Assembly (NCBI RefSeq): GCF_016056295.1 | Contig: NZ_JAECZB010000094.1 | Location: forward strand, 52,780 to 116,779 | DNA length: 64,000 nt | DNA from: Atlanticothrix silvestris CENA357 | GTDB taxonomy: Bacteria > Cyanobacteriota > Cyanobacteriia > Cyanobacteriales > Nostocaceae | Reading direction: 5' to 3' | Shown: positions 34,986 to 43,600 of the stretch, in pieces | Layout: every line of letters starts with the position of its first letter | Position numbering within the stretch: position 1 is the stretch's first letter | Program-made: the position numbers and the translations under genes | Notes under the pieces: generated by a model | Told to the model about the DNA's origin: nothing | Seen by the model: only the letters and a program-made list of their open reading frames with translations | The model's database searches: none

Positions 34986-35237
34986 CGTTGAAGTTTAAAG
35001 GCTCATTGTTGGAGTTCAAAGGCTCATCGTTGGAGTTCAAAGGCTCATCGTTGGAGTTTAAAGGTGCAACGTTGAGGTTCAAAGCTAAAACGTCGAGGTT
35101 CAAAGTTGAAACGTTGAGGTTCAAAGCTAAAACGTTGAAGTTAAAAGGTGCAACGTCGAGGTTTAAAGCTGAAACGTCGAGGTTCAAAGCTAAAACGTTG
35201 AGGTTTAAAGGTACAACGTTGGAGTTCAAAGACTGAT
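34986..35237. repeat. 21-bp minisatellite, 12 units
   Basis: Twelve consecutive 21-base units with core CGTTGRRGTTYAAAG were counted from first (34986) to last (35217-35237). As 21 is a multiple of three, both strands stay open: LEFKGSS/LRFKAKT-type heptads on plus and PLNSNDE/LALNLNV-type on minus. The array ends 54 or more bases upstream of the pentapeptide gene, in its leader or promoter zone. Whether any frame is translated is unknown. Confidence 0.85.
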
Positions 35238-35861
35238 TTTTGCACTTTATTATTCACAACGACTGTATATTACAGCATTTTTCAGGTAAATGAAGTAGGG
35301 GCACAACAATGTTGTGCCCTGATAATCTGGACTTACCAAGTTGCAATCTGTTGTATATTTTCATTCAAGAGGCGATCGCATTCCATTAAGCAAAATGTTC
35401 TTTTTGCCAATATAAAATTTCAGTAATAATTAACTTGATGGTCGTTAAATGTTGACTGTTGACGGTTAACAGTTATCAGTCATAAGTCATCAGGTAAATG
35501 TATAAATTAAATGCGTAAAAGTTTAGTAACATCAAAGATATTGAAAAGATACCAAATTTACATGTAAATAATCAGTTGGAATCTTAAAAATACTGTTGAG
35601 CGATCGCCACAAATATGCTACACAGAATCAAAAACCACTGACAACTGACAACTGACAACTGACAACTGATCCGCATACCGTAGTGCCCAAATTCATCAGC
35701 TGTCCTTATGTATTCCCCTGTTAACTATTAGCGGGATCAAGTTTAATCTGCTAAACTAAAGTTTCTCCGTTGCCAACATACTAAAAATCTATTTTAGATA
35801 TGTTACGCAGTACACCTTTTGCAGGCTAACCGAGAAAAAGATAACGTTTAGGAATAGCTTC
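35238..35861. other. Intergenic region with short tandem repeats
   Basis: A 624-base gap. It has a GTTGACTGTTGACGGTTAAC stretch near 35453-35472, HIP1-like GCGATCGC sites, and four perfect TGACAAC heptamers at 35639-35666. No ORF of interest or RNA gene is visible. Its right part should contain the promoter of the exported protein gene at 35862. Confidence 0.5.
35639..35666. repeat. TGACAAC heptamer tandem repeat, 4 units
   Basis: Four uninterrupted TGACAAC units. This is a classic short tandemly repeated repetitive sequence of heterocystous cyanobacteria. Confidence 0.85.
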
Positions 35862-36329
35862 ATGACAAGATTAATTTGGTATCCTCTTATGGCTTCTTTG
35901 CTAATAGGAGTAACAGGTCACTCAGACCTTACTCAAATTCCTAGAGATCATGAGCAGATGGAGCTAAATTCTTCCCAACTGTTCCCTAAGTTAGAAAAAT
36001 ATACCAATGAGGCAATTTCTCAGGCTATTAAACAGATTGATGAGAAAACTGCCCTTAACTTAGTTTGGAAGCTGCCGCAAGTGCAACGCAAAGCAAAAGA
36101 AATTGAACGACTCTCTAAGGGTAGTATAAAAGTTGCGGCGATCGTTTATGGTTCTCCTACTGCTGATGATCCTTACTACAAAATTAGAATCTTTGAGGAT
36201 GAGCCAGACCATAATTCAACAGTTTATTGGTTTCGTGTCTTGAGTACAAATGGTACTATTGATGTCCTAGATGTGATAGAGAATAAATACATTACCTTGG
36301 AAGCGTGGAGAGAACAATTAAAACGCTAG
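35862..36329 (+). CDS. Exported protein of unknown function
   Basis: A 155-residue protein with an N-terminal hydrophobic signal (LIWYPLMASLLIGVTG). A helical part follows (PKLEKYTNEAISQAIKQIDEKTALNLVWKLPQVQRKAKEIERLSKG), then a beta-rich end (IKVAAIVYGSPTADDPYYKIRIFED, TVYWFRVLSTNGTIDVLD). The latter pattern resembles small periplasmic beta-sheet domains, but no family is recognised. It is followed 96 bases later by the DUF6737-like gene. Confidence 0.7.
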   Translation: MTRLIWYPLMASLLIGVTGHSDLTQIPRDHEQMELNSSQLFPKLEKYTNEAISQAIKQIDEKTALNLVWKLPQVQRKAKEIERLSKGSIKVAAIVYGSPTADDPYYKIRIFEDEPDHNSTVYWFRVLSTNGTIDVLDVIENKYITLEAWREQLKR

Positions 36330-36425
36330 AATTACCTGACATTATTTGGCTGAGTTAGTTATACACTGAGCCACAATCAAAAAGATTTATGAAAAAACAA
36401 TTTACAAATTTACCCAATCAAATCG

Positions 36426-36701
36426 ATGTCTGAACAAAAGCCTCTAAGTCCTTGGAACTACAAACCTTGGTGGTGTCAGCCTTGGTCAATTTTACTTACA
36501 GGCGTGACTCTGATTAGTGGCAGTTGGTTACTATTTAAGACAATTTGGCTAACAGTACTGATTGCGATTCCTCTATTGGTATGGATGGGTTTTTTCTTAT
36601 TAGTTTGGCCTCGATTAGTCATCCAAAGTGGCATTCTCGATTCACCCGAACACGATATTATGAATTTACCTCACGCAGAGACGCAGAGGCGCAGAGAGTA
36701 A
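36426..36701 (+). CDS. Small two-helix membrane protein (DUF6737-like)
   Basis: A 91-residue protein with a Trp-rich start (PWNYKPWWCQPWSILLTG) and two membrane helices (ILLTGVTLISGSWLLF; VLIAIPLLVWMGFFLLVWP). It resembles the cyanobacterial DUF6737 family from pattern memory. The last ten residues (HAETQRRRE) are coded by the dispersed CGCAGAGACGCAGAGG repeat, so the natural C-terminus may have been replaced by an inserted repeat. Confidence 0.65.
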   Translation: MSEQKPLSPWNYKPWWCQPWSILLTGVTLISGSWLLFKTIWLTVLIAIPLLVWMGFFLLVWPRLVIQSGILDSPEHDIMNLPHAETQRRRE

Positions 36702-36842
36702 GAGTTTCTGGTATTGCATATTTGTGGGATGAATTGAGCTTTTTGATTAAAGCTAAATGTAGATTCTTAGCGCCTACCCTATGGGAACGTCTAACGACGA
36801 ATGTGCGAAACAAAAATCACCTCATCAATCAGCAACGCTATA

Positions 36843-37247
36843 TTATTGATGAGGTTGGGCAATACGTGCTTCAATATCTTCAAATGTTTTTAACAATAAA
36901 CGTTTTGCTTGCAATCGCCAACCCCATTGTTGAATTTTGAAAGCAGCTATAGTCCCACCTATAGCTGTTAATAAGGCTAGGGGTTGATTTAGCGAAATTC
37001 CGAATAACAAACCCAATCCAGCAATTCCCCAAAATGGTAAGGCTACTACTTGCCTTTGTTCTTCAACAATTTGAGTAATTGTGCTAGATTGCATAGTAGC
37101 TAATAGTTCTTCCTTTGCTTGCCGCTGTTCTGCTGCTGATACTGATAAACCAATTTTACGGCGCAGTTTTTCGATTTTACGAGCATCAGTGCTGTACTGT
37201 GTTAGCTCATCTTCTGCCATTTTTAGTAGTCTTTCTAGCTGCGCCAT
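36843..37247 (-). CDS. Coiled-coil membrane protein of unknown function
   Basis: About 134 residues from ATG 37247; the frame allows ATG 37259. The N-terminal half is charged and helical (LERLLKMAEDELTQYSTDARKIEKLRRKIG). Then two close membrane helices follow (VVALPFWGIAGLGLLFGISL and LALLTAIGGTIAAF) and a basic tail. It is convergent with the DUF6737-like gene. No characterised family is recognised. Confidence 0.68.
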   Translation of the reverse strand: MAQLERLLKMAEDELTQYSTDARKIEKLRRKIGLSVSAAEQRQAKEELLATMQSSTITQIVEEQRQVVALPFWGIAGLGLLFGISLNQPLALLTAIGGTIAAFKIQQWGWRLQAKRLLLKTFEDIEARIAQPHQ

Positions 37248-37430
37248 TTTGCATTGCATCCAAGGTTTTAATATAGCTATTATCCCGGAAAATGTTAACT
37301 GTTGTTAACGAAAACGTGGCATTTAATGGCACAATCCAAAAATTGAAATCTAAAATTGAACAGGGAAAACAATATCCTCACTGGCAATTACACATTTATA
37401 ACCAGAGCATATACTTGAGAGGTAATACAG

Positions 37431-39914
37431 ATGGTTACGGTATCTCAAAACACTTTAGCTCAATCTTCCAAAGAGCGATCGCTCATTCTCTGGTTTGATG
37501 AAGTGGGGATTGCTGACATACCCCTAGTTGGTGGTAAAAATGCATCATTAGGGGAAATGATTCAACAACTAACACCCCAAGGCGTGAAAGTCCCCACAGG
37601 ATTTGCTACTACTGCTTATGCTTATCGTTATTTCATTAAGTCAGCGGGATTAGAAGCAAAGTTACGAGAACTGTTTCGAGATTTGGATGTTGAGGATATT
37701 AAAAATTTACGACTCAGGGGGAAAAAAGCGCGATCGCTGTTGATACATACGCCATTTCCTGTAGAATTGCGAGATGCGATCGCCACAGCTTACGAAAGTT
37801 TATGTGAAAAATACAACACAGACACAGATGTAGCAGTGCGCTCCAGTGCTACCGCCGAAGACCTCCCCGACGCTAGTTTTGCCGGACAACAGGAAACCTA
37901 TCTCAACGTTGTCGGTGTCGAAGGAGTTTTAGCAGCTTGTCATAAATGTTTTGCTTCCCTATTTACCGATCGCGCTATTTCTTATCGCCAAACCAAGGGA
38001 TTTGATCATTTTAGCATTGCCCTAACTGTAGGTGTGCAAAAAATGGTGCGCTCAGATTTAGCAACCTCTGGGGTGATGTTCTCCATCGATACAGAAACCG
38101 GTTTTAAGGATGCTGCACTGATTACAGCCGCCTATGGTTTAGGAGAAAACGTTGTCCAAGGTTCCGTCAACCCAGATGAATACTGTGTTTTTAAACCAAC
38201 TTTAAAAACAGGTTTTCGCCCAATTATCGATAAAAAATTGGGCAGCAAAGAACTCAAAATGATCTATGATGATGGCTCGAAATTTACCAAAAATGTCTCT
38301 GTATCAACCGCAGATAAACGTAAATTTGCCCTCAATGATGACGAGATTTTACAACTTGCACATTGGGCATGTTTAATTGAAGACCATTATTCCCAAACCC
38401 ACGGTATTTACACCCCAATGGATATCGAATGGGCAAAAGATGGCATTACCAATGAACTATTTATAGTGCAAGCACGTCCTGAAACCGTCCAGTCGCAGAA
38501 AACAGGAAACATACTGCGTAGTTATCGCCTGTTGTTGGGGAATAAGGAATGGGGAATCGGCAATGGGGAAAAATCTCATTCACTCTCTACTCCCAAACCT
38601 TTGGTGACGGGACGTGCAATTGGGGAAGCAATTAGTCAAGGCAAAGTCCACCTGATTTTAGATATACGCAAAATTGAACAGTTCCAACCTGGGGATGTGT
38701 TGGTAACAGAAAGAACCGACCCTGACTGGGAACCGATTATGAAACGTGCCAGTGCAATTGTGACTAATGCTGGTGGGCGCACCTGCCATGCAGCAATTAT
38801 TGCACGAGAATTAGGTGTGCCTGCGATCGTGGGATGCGGTAATGCGACGGATGTCTTGAAAACTGGTCAAGAGGTGACGATTTCTTGTGCTGAAGGGGAA
38901 GAAGGCAAGGCTTATGCAGGTTTATTGCCCTTTGAAGTTCAAGAAGTTCCTTTAGAAGACTTACCCCGCACCCGCACTCAAATTTTAATGAATGTTGGTA
39001 ATCCCCAAGAAGCTTTGAGCTTATCTGCCATTCCTAACGATGGAGTAGGTTTGGCGCGGACAGAGTTTATTATCGCTAACCAAATTCAAATTCATCCAAT
39101 GGCATTGATTCATTTTGATGAATTAAAAGATGAATTTGTCAAAGCTAAAGTTGCTAATATTACTGCACTTTATGAGAAAAAACCCCAATATTTTGTGGAT
39201 AAATTAGCCCAAGGCATAGGCAGAATTGCTGCGGCCTTTTATCCCAAATCAGTGATTGTGAGAATGTCAGATTTTAAAAGTAATGAATATGCGAATTTAC
39301 TAGGTGGCCGACAGTTTGAACCCGACGAAGAAAACCCGATGCTGGGCTGGCGGGGGGCGGCGCGTTATTATGACGAAGGCTATAGAGAAGCTTTTGCCCT
39401 CGAATGCGAGGCTATCAAACGAGTAAGGCAAGAAATGGGTTTAACTAATGTTATCCCGATGATTCCCTTTTGTCGGACTCCTGATGAGGGGCGTTTGGTA
39501 TTAGCAGAGATGACAAAAAATGGTTTACAGCAAGGTGTCAATAACTTACAAGTTTATGTAATGTGTGAATTGCCCAGCAATGTGATTATGGCTGAAGAGT
39601 TTGCTGATGTATTTGATGGATTCTCTATTGGTTCCAACGACTTAACTCAATTGACACTGGGGGTAGACAGAGATTCGGCATTAGTGGCACGGTTATTTGA
39701 TGAACGCAGTCCAGCAGTCAAACAAATGGTGAAAATGGTCATCAAAACTGCGAAAAAGCGTAATCGCAAAATTGGCATTTGTGGACAAGCACCTAGTGAT
39801 TACCCAGAATTTGCTCAGTTTTTGGTTGAACAAGAAATCGACTCTATTAGTCTGAATCCAGATTCAGTTTTAAAGACCATGCTGGAAATAGCAAAAGTTG
39901 AGCAGCAAACTTGA
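37431..39914 (+). CDS. ppsA: Phosphoenolpyruvate synthase
   Basis: An 827-residue pyruvate, water dikinase making PEP from pyruvate and ATP (gluconeogenic). The N-terminal ATP-grasp half includes VGGKNASLGEMI, AVRSSATAEDLPDASFAGQQ and EWAKDG. The phosphohistidine domain has GGRTCHAAIIARELG with His453. The C-terminal PEP-binding barrel includes LARTEF, GSNDLTQL and GICGQAPSDYPEF. Around residues 369-385 a stretch NKEWGIGNGEKS is not family-like and is coded by dispersed-repeat DNA. The opposite enzyme, pyruvate kinase, lies at 61250. Confidence 0.95.
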   Translation: MVTVSQNTLAQSSKERSLILWFDEVGIADIPLVGGKNASLGEMIQQLTPQGVKVPTGFATTAYAYRYFIKSAGLEAKLRELFRDLDVEDIKNLRLRGKKARSLLIHTPFPVELRDAIATAYESLCEKYNTDTDVAVRSSATAEDLPDASFAGQQETYLNVVGVEGVLAACHKCFASLFTDRAISYRQTKGFDHFSIALTVGVQKMVRSDLATSGVMFSIDTETGFKDAALITAAYGLGENVVQGSVNPDEYCVFKPTLKTGFRPIIDKKLGSKELKMIYDDGSKFTKNVSVSTADKRKFALNDDEILQLAHWACLIEDHYSQTHGIYTPMDIEWAKDGITNELFIVQARPETVQSQKTGNILRSYRLLLGNKEWGIGNGEKSHSLSTPKPLVTGRAIGEAISQGKVHLILDIRKIEQFQPGDVLVTERTDPDWEPIMKRASAIVTNAGGRTCHAAIIARELGVPAIVGCGNATDVLKTGQEVTISCAEGEEGKAYAGLLPFEVQEVPLEDLPRTRTQILMNVGNPQEALSLSAIPNDGVGLARTEFIIANQIQIHPMALIHFDELKDEFVKAKVANITALYEKKPQYFVDKLAQGIGRIAAAFYPKSVIVRMSDFKSNEYANLLGGRQFEPDEENPMLGWRGAARYYDEGYREAFALECEAIKRVRQEMGLTNVIPMIPFCRTPDEGRLVLAEMTKNGLQQGVNNLQVYVMCELPSNVIMAEEFADVFDGFSIGSNDLTQLTLGVDRDSALVARLFDERSPAVKQMVKMVIKTAKKRNRKIGICGQAPSDYPEFAQFLVEQEIDSISLNPDSVLKTMLEIAKVEQQT

Positions 39915-39947
39915 GGCAATACTTGCCGTAGTTGTTTCTGGGAAGGT

Positions 39948-40352
39948 TTAGACCCCACAAGAAGAAACTAAATTTGCTACAATCACTACTAATTCTCCTG
40001 GATCAACTGGTTTCGCAACATGAGTGTGAAAACCAGCTTCTAGGGCACGGATACGATCTTCACTATCGCCATAAGCAGTTAAAGCAACTGCGGGGACTTG
40101 TCCAATTTTATCGTTTTTGAGTGAACGTACTTTGCGAATCAAAGTGTAGCCATCTTCCCCAGGCATAGCAATATCACAGATAAAGACATCAGGTTGCAAC
40201 TTTGGTAATATTTCCAGTGCATCTACTGCTGATGCAACCGCTACAACAGTAGCTCCATCTGCTTCTAATACGGTAGTGATGTAAAAACGGCTATCATCAT
40301 CATCATCAACTACGAGAATGTTTAAGCCTGCCAGAGGGAGATGAGGTTGCAT
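39948..40352 (-). CDS. Single-domain response regulator (CheY-like)
   Basis: A 134-residue receiver domain. It shows the acidic pocket VVDDDDDSRF, the phosphoacceptor Asp in DVFICDIAMPGEDGY, Thr in ALTAYGD and Lys in HVAKPVDP. There is no output domain, so it acts by protein contact. Such stand-alone receivers in cyanobacteria often pair with hybrid kinases. It converges on ppsA. The kinase partner is unknown; the bacteriophytochrome operon starts 385 bases away in the opposite direction. Confidence 0.9.
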   Translation of the reverse strand: MQPHLPLAGLNILVVDDDDDSRFYITTVLEADGATVVAVASAVDALEILPKLQPDVFICDIAMPGEDGYTLIRKVRSLKNDKIGQVPAVALTAYGDSEDRIRALEAGFHTHVAKPVDPGELVVIVANLVSSCGV

Positions 40353-40736
40353 AGAGTCTCCATTGATATTGGGAAATAGAGAATTACAACTAAGAAGCTG
40401 TTGATTTATCCTCAGTAACTATACCAAAGGTAATTTTACTGCGATCGCACCAATTTTCATCAGAAAATAACTCAGTTTGTCTAGCCGAACTTCATTTTTT
40501 GGCTAATTATTCCCTCGCATTTTAATTATTGTCTGAAGTAAATTTTATATATGTTTATGTTTTATTACATTTATCAATTTCACTTCAAAAAATAGTAATT
40601 TAATGCGAAAATTTTATTTGCGTCCATCTTTATTACCTAAGAGTTACATGCTTGTAGACGTATATTAACCTGACGATTATATAAATTCAAAGGCTGTCTG
40701 AAGCTCAGGCATACTTGTAATTATTGGTACTAAAAA
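40353..40736. other. Divergent promoter region
   Basis: A 384-base AT-rich gap between the receiver gene (minus) and the bacteriophytochrome (plus). It contains one HIP1-type site and runs of A/T. No specific operator was recognised. Confidence 0.35.
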
Positions 40737-42998
40737 GTGAACAGTAACAATGATATTACCATTCCCTTCCAAGTTGACCTCACAAACTGCGATCGAGAGC
40801 CGATTCATATTCCTGGCTCAATTCAGCCACATGGTATCCTTTTAGCATTAAAAGAAACAGATTTAACTATTCTGCAAATTAGTAATAATATCTTTAATCT
40901 CCTTGGTATTCATCCCGAAAATTTGCTAAATCAACCTTTAAACAAGTTGATTGAACCTGAACAAATTAATTTCTTGCAAGATTGTTTATCTCAAGAAAAT
41001 TTTTCATTTGTTAATCCAATTGAGTTTACTATAAAATATGGTGATCAAGCTATACATTTTGATGGAATTGTGCATCGCTCCCATCAAATTTTGATTTTAG
41101 AATTAGAACCTGCATTTTCAGAAAAAGATAACGCATATTTTAGATTTTATCACCTAGTCAAGCAGGCCATGTCTAAGTTGCAGGGTGCGGCTACTGTCAT
41201 AGAACTTAGTCAGATTCTGGCTAAAGAAGTTAAAAAAATAACTGGCTTTGATCGAGTGATGATCTATCGACTTGATGATAATTGGGATGGCATCGTTATT
41301 GCTGAAGAAAAGCCAGAATATCTCACTGCTTATTTAGGTTTACACTACCCTGCTTCTGATATTCCTAATCAAGCCCGACAACTCTACAGCCGTAATTGGC
41401 TGAGGCTAATACCCGATGCTAGTTACCAACCAGCGGCAGTTGTGCCTGCAAATAACCCTGAGACCGAGCAGCCTTTAGATTTAAGCATGTCGGTATTGCG
41501 GAGTGTCTCACCTTTGCATGTTGAGTACATGCATAATATGGGGGTAAAGGCATCAATGTCAATTTCTATTATTAAAAATAAAAAATTGTGGGGGCTTATC
41601 GCTTGCCATCATCAATCACCTAAATATGTTCCTTATGAAATTCGCAATGCTTGTGAATTTTTGGGACAAATGACATCTTTAGAACTGGGTACTAAAGAAG
41701 ATAGTGAAGACATCGAATATAAAATTACATTGAAATCTGCCCATAGTAAATTAGTTGAATTTATGTCGGCAGAAAAAAACTTTATTGAGGGTTTAATTAA
41801 CTACAAACCTAATCTCCTGAATCTTGTGAACGCTCAAGGAGCAGCAGTCTGTTTATCAGGAGAATATTTTACCGTTGGTAACACTCCAGAAAAACAGGAC
41901 ATGCAAGATTTAGTGGACTGGCTTCATCAAAACCAGCATGAAGATATTTTTTACACCGATGCACTCTCACAAGCTTATCCCCAGGCAGAAAATTTTCGAG
42001 ATGTAGCTAGCGGTTTGATGACGTTTCCCTTTTCCAAAACTCAAAAAAACTATGTTATGTGGTTTCGTCCAGAGGTGGTGCGAACTGTTAATTGGGGCGG
42101 AAACCCCCATAAACCTGTAGAACTAACAGCAAATGGGGGATTGCGCCTATCACCCCGTAAATCGTTTGAGTTGTGGAAAGAAACGGTGCAGCTAAAGTCA
42201 CGACCTTGGAAATCCTGTGAGGTAAATGCAGCACTGGAATTAAGAAGTGCGATTATTGGCGTGGTACTGCGGAAAGCAGATGAACTAGCGCAGTTAAATT
42301 TTGAACTCGAACGTAGTAATCACGAATTAGATGCTTTTGCCTACATTGCTTCTCACGATTTGAAGGAACCACTACGTGGTATTCACAATTATTCCAATTT
42401 TCTCATTGAAGACTATGGTCAAACCTTGAACAATGAAGGGAAGGAAAAGCTCAAAACTCTAATTCGTCTCACCCAGCGCATGGAAGATTTAATTGATTCG
42501 TTGCTGTATTTTTCGCGCTTGGGCAGAGTGGATCTTTCAATGCAGCATACTGATCTTAATAGTGTTGTTCATCGCAATTTAGATTTGTTGAGCGCCCGAA
42601 TTGAAGAGATGCAGGTAGAAATTCGCATTCCTAGACCGTTACCAACAGTTTATTGCGATCGCATCCAAGTAGGCGAAGTCTTCAACAATCTAATTGCCAA
42701 CGCTATTAAATACAACGATAAAGCCATAAAATGGATTGAAATTGGTTATCTTGACCAGCCACATCCACCAGTGATATTCTACGTGCGAGATAATGGTATT
42801 GGCATTCGGGAAAAGCACTTTGAGGCGATTTTCCGCATTTTCAAGCGACTGCATGGGCCAAGCAAATATGGCGGCGGAACTGGGGCAGGATTGACCATCA
42901 CCAAAAAAATTGTGGAGCGACATGGAGGTAAAATTTGGGTGGAATCAATCTACGGTGAAGGTAGTACCTTCTATTTCACGTTGCAGGAAGTAGACTAG
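40737..42998 (+). CDS. Bacteriophytochrome histidine kinase
   Basis: A 753-residue red/far-red photoreceptor kinase with PAS-GAF-PHY then HisKA-HATPase. PAS begins with LTNCDREPIHIPGSIQPHG, where Cys18 is the biliverdin-linking position of BphPs. The GAF domain has PASDIP near residue 205. At the place of the plant/Cph1-type chromophore Cys (SAYHCHL) it reads SPLHVEY, so a Cph1-type linkage is absent. The kinase half has the H-box ASHDLKEPLRG (His540), N-box NNLIANAIKYND, DNGIGI and GGGTGAGLTI. The start is GTG 40737. It leads a likely operon with the next two genes. Confidence 0.93.
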   Translation: MNSNNDITIPFQVDLTNCDREPIHIPGSIQPHGILLALKETDLTILQISNNIFNLLGIHPENLLNQPLNKLIEPEQINFLQDCLSQENFSFVNPIEFTIKYGDQAIHFDGIVHRSHQILILELEPAFSEKDNAYFRFYHLVKQAMSKLQGAATVIELSQILAKEVKKITGFDRVMIYRLDDNWDGIVIAEEKPEYLTAYLGLHYPASDIPNQARQLYSRNWLRLIPDASYQPAAVVPANNPETEQPLDLSMSVLRSVSPLHVEYMHNMGVKASMSISIIKNKKLWGLIACHHQSPKYVPYEIRNACEFLGQMTSLELGTKEDSEDIEYKITLKSAHSKLVEFMSAEKNFIEGLINYKPNLLNLVNAQGAAVCLSGEYFTVGNTPEKQDMQDLVDWLHQNQHEDIFYTDALSQAYPQAENFRDVASGLMTFPFSKTQKNYVMWFRPEVVRTVNWGGNPHKPVELTANGGLRLSPRKSFELWKETVQLKSRPWKSCEVNAALELRSAIIGVVLRKADELAQLNFELERSNHELDAFAYIASHDLKEPLRGIHNYSNFLIEDYGQTLNNEGKEKLKTLIRLTQRMEDLIDSLLYFSRLGRVDLSMQHTDLNSVVHRNLDLLSARIEEMQVEIRIPRPLPTVYCDRIQVGEVFNNLIANAIKYNDKAIKWIEIGYLDQPHPPVIFYVRDNGIGIREKHFEAIFRIFKRLHGPSKYGGGTGAGLTITKKIVERHGGKIWVESIYGEGSTFYFTLQEVD

Positions 42999-43127
42999 AC
43001 TCCATTGAAAATATCAAAAAAACCATGATTAACCGCCAATAAACAAAAGATAAATAATTGGGCACAATTAAACTCAACTTTGTTTTCTGATGCTCAATGC
43101 TCTTACAGTTGTTAAATAGTAGCCGCA

Positions 43128-43598
43128 ATGTCTACTAAACCGATGATTGGTAATATCGCCCAAACTTTGCTGGTAATTGAAGACAGCGATGAAGATTTTG
43201 AAGCTTTATGTCGAGTTATGCACCGACAAGACGTTGCCAGTGCTGTCTTTCGCTGCACCGATGGCGATGAAGCATTAGACTTCCTCTACCGCACTGGCTC
43301 TTATCAAGATCCCCAAACAGCACCTCGTCCCTCAATTATTTTGCTCGACCTCAATTTACCAGGAACCGATGGACGGGAAGTTTTAGAGCAAATCAAACAG
43401 GATAAAAACTTGAAAAGCATTCCTGTAATTGTATTTACTACTTCTTCTAACCCTAAAGATATTGAAATATGTTACCGACACTGTGCTGTTAGTTATATCC
43501 TAAAACCAATCGACATAAATAGATTAATACAAACTATTCAAACCTTCATTACTTATTGGCTAGATATTGCGATTCTCCCTGATGCTGTTAGCAAGTAG
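43128..43598 (+). CDS. Rcp1-type response regulator
   Basis: A 156-residue receiver protein of the phytochrome-partner kind. The acidic pair lies in [12 protein letters not shown], the phosphoacceptor Asp in [17 protein letters not shown], Thr in [10 protein letters not shown] and Lys in YILKPIDI. It lies 130 bases downstream of the bacteriophytochrome and 2 bases before the next gene, so it is likely its immediate phosphoacceptor. The lack of an output domain fits Rcp proteins. Confidence 0.92.
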   Translation: MSTKPMIGNIAQTLLVIEDSDEDFEALCRVMHRQDVASAVFRCTDGDEALDFLYRTGSYQDPQTAPRPSIILLDLNLPGTDGREVLEQIKQDKNLKSIPVIVFTTSSNPKDIEICYRHCAVSYILKPIDINRLIQTIQTFITYWLDIAILPDAVSK

Positions 43599-43600
43599 TC

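Noticed and set aside
34907..35236. Plus-strand 109-codon frame through the 21-bp repeats
   Set aside because: Any 21-base repeat without stops stays open. There is no ribosome site and the frame starts inside the neighbouring gene, so I list the DNA as a minisatellite instead of a gene.
34986..35237. CRISPR array
   Set aside because: Units are directly adjacent with no unique spacers and no cas genes; it is a minisatellite.
37292..37498. Plus-strand 68-codon frame before ppsA
   Set aside because: It overlaps the ppsA start in another frame and has no recognisable domain.
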